51,973 nucleotides of DNA from an uncultured Myxococcales bacterium (GTDB taxonomy: Bacteria > Myxococcota_A > Polyangia > Palsa-1104 > JAEUJZ01): positions 1 to 51,973 of the forward strand of contig CALMML010000232.1 in the NCBI GenBank assembly GCA_937868485.1, read 5' to 3'. Position numbers and translations under genes: made by a program. Below the pieces are notes generated by a model. The model made no database searches, was not told the origin of the DNA, and saw only the letters and a list, made by a program, of their open reading frames with translations. Below, piece after piece: positions 51,780 to 51,973 of this stretch (position 1 is its first letter; each line of letters starts with the position of its first letter).

Positions 51780-51973
51780 ATGTACGACATCGGAGAACAC
51801 CTGGGCGAAAAGTTCCTGACGATGGAGCTGATCGACGGTGCGCCGCTGTCTCAAGTGCTCGGAATCGAGGAAGGGAATCCGCATGCACTGCCCGTCACGC
51901 GCGTACTCCCGATTGTGATCGAGATCTGTGCGGGACTCACCGCTGCGCACGAGATCGGGATCATTCATCGGGA
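51780..51973 (+). pseudogene. Ser/Thr kinase fragment without N-lobe (also cut by window edge)
   Basis: The open frame gives YDIGEHLGEKFLTMELIDG, then VIEICAGLTAAHEIGIIHR, which is the region from the beta-4/5 strands to the HR of the HRD loop of a Hanks kinase. The glycine loop, the beta-3 Lys and the alpha-C helix that must come before it are absent: an in-frame stop lies at 51756-51758, and the bases between there and the integrase encode nothing like an N-lobe. The ATG at 51780 is accidental. The fragment lacks the ATP-binding half, so it should not work as a kinase. It probably lost its front when the integrase region came in, or belongs to a gene left behind after such an event. Confidence 0.75.

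Noticed and set aside
51546-51968. 140-residue minus-strand frame at the right edge
   Set aside because: It is antisense to the kinase fragment and overlaps the integrase start; no motif is visible.

Overview
The window looks like chromosomal DNA from a Gram-negative, G+C-rich bacterium (roughly 60% G+C by eye), most like a myxobacterium or another former deltaproteobacterium (Myxococcota). This is inferred from protein families, not from a marker gene: two complete Hanks-type Ser/Thr kinases plus a fragment of a third, PEGA-domain proteins, many lipoproteins and secreted TPR or beta-propeller proteins, a YidC with a large periplasmic domain, an RND exporter, class II fructose bisphosphatase and bacillithiol genes. 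Starts are often GTG or TTG.

Layout. 1-8.3 kb: a cut-off RND exporter, a kinase-PAS fusion, pirin, tRNA-Asn, a polyprenol-phosphate mannosyltransferase, a hot-dog thioesterase and two exported proteins. 8.3-9.9 kb: a dense RNA region with four tRNA-Ser genes (anticodons TGA, GCT, CGA, GGA), tRNA-Arg(ACG), tadA whose product edits that tRNA, and the 4.5S signal recognition particle RNA. 9.9-24.8 kb: mostly cell-envelope and unknown genes, including a DUF885 protein without its catalytic motif, a PEGA protein, a glycosyltransferase paired with an E2-like acyltransferase, two amidohydrolases, Ppx/GppA, a vWA protein, an FKBP and a TerB-like protein preceded by a hairpin over its ribosome binding site. 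24.8-33 kb: a sodium:solute symporter with a 43-residue partner, a secreted PIG-L protein, and bshC-bshA of bacillithiol synthesis. 33-38.8 kb: a four-gene metal or envelope-stress sensing locus (histidine kinase, OmpR-type regulator, small His/Cys protein, Spy/CpxP-like protein), glpX, ybgC and a diguanylate cyclase. 39-46.5 kb: lipoproteins, a Gfo/Idh oxidoreductase, then the conserved block rpmH-rnpA-yidD-yidC-mnmE. 46.6-52 kb: a PEGA kinase, an S9 peptidase, a tyrosine recombinase, and at the right edge a kinase fragment without its N-lobe.

Three window-wide patterns stand out. First, the octamer TTCCGTCG occurs about 41 times on the two strands, in several reading frames and between genes, where composition predicts about two. 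Second, several unrelated genes have a -10-like box, often TGCTAnnnT, ending 6-8 bases before the start codon and no Shine-Dalgarno, which suggests leaderless mRNAs. Third, RNA-level structure recurs: a hairpin hiding the ribosome binding site at 23.9 kb, a 13-bp stem between tRNA-Ser genes, and a stem around the diguanylate cyclase start codon. No CRISPR array, intact prophage or replication origin was seen.
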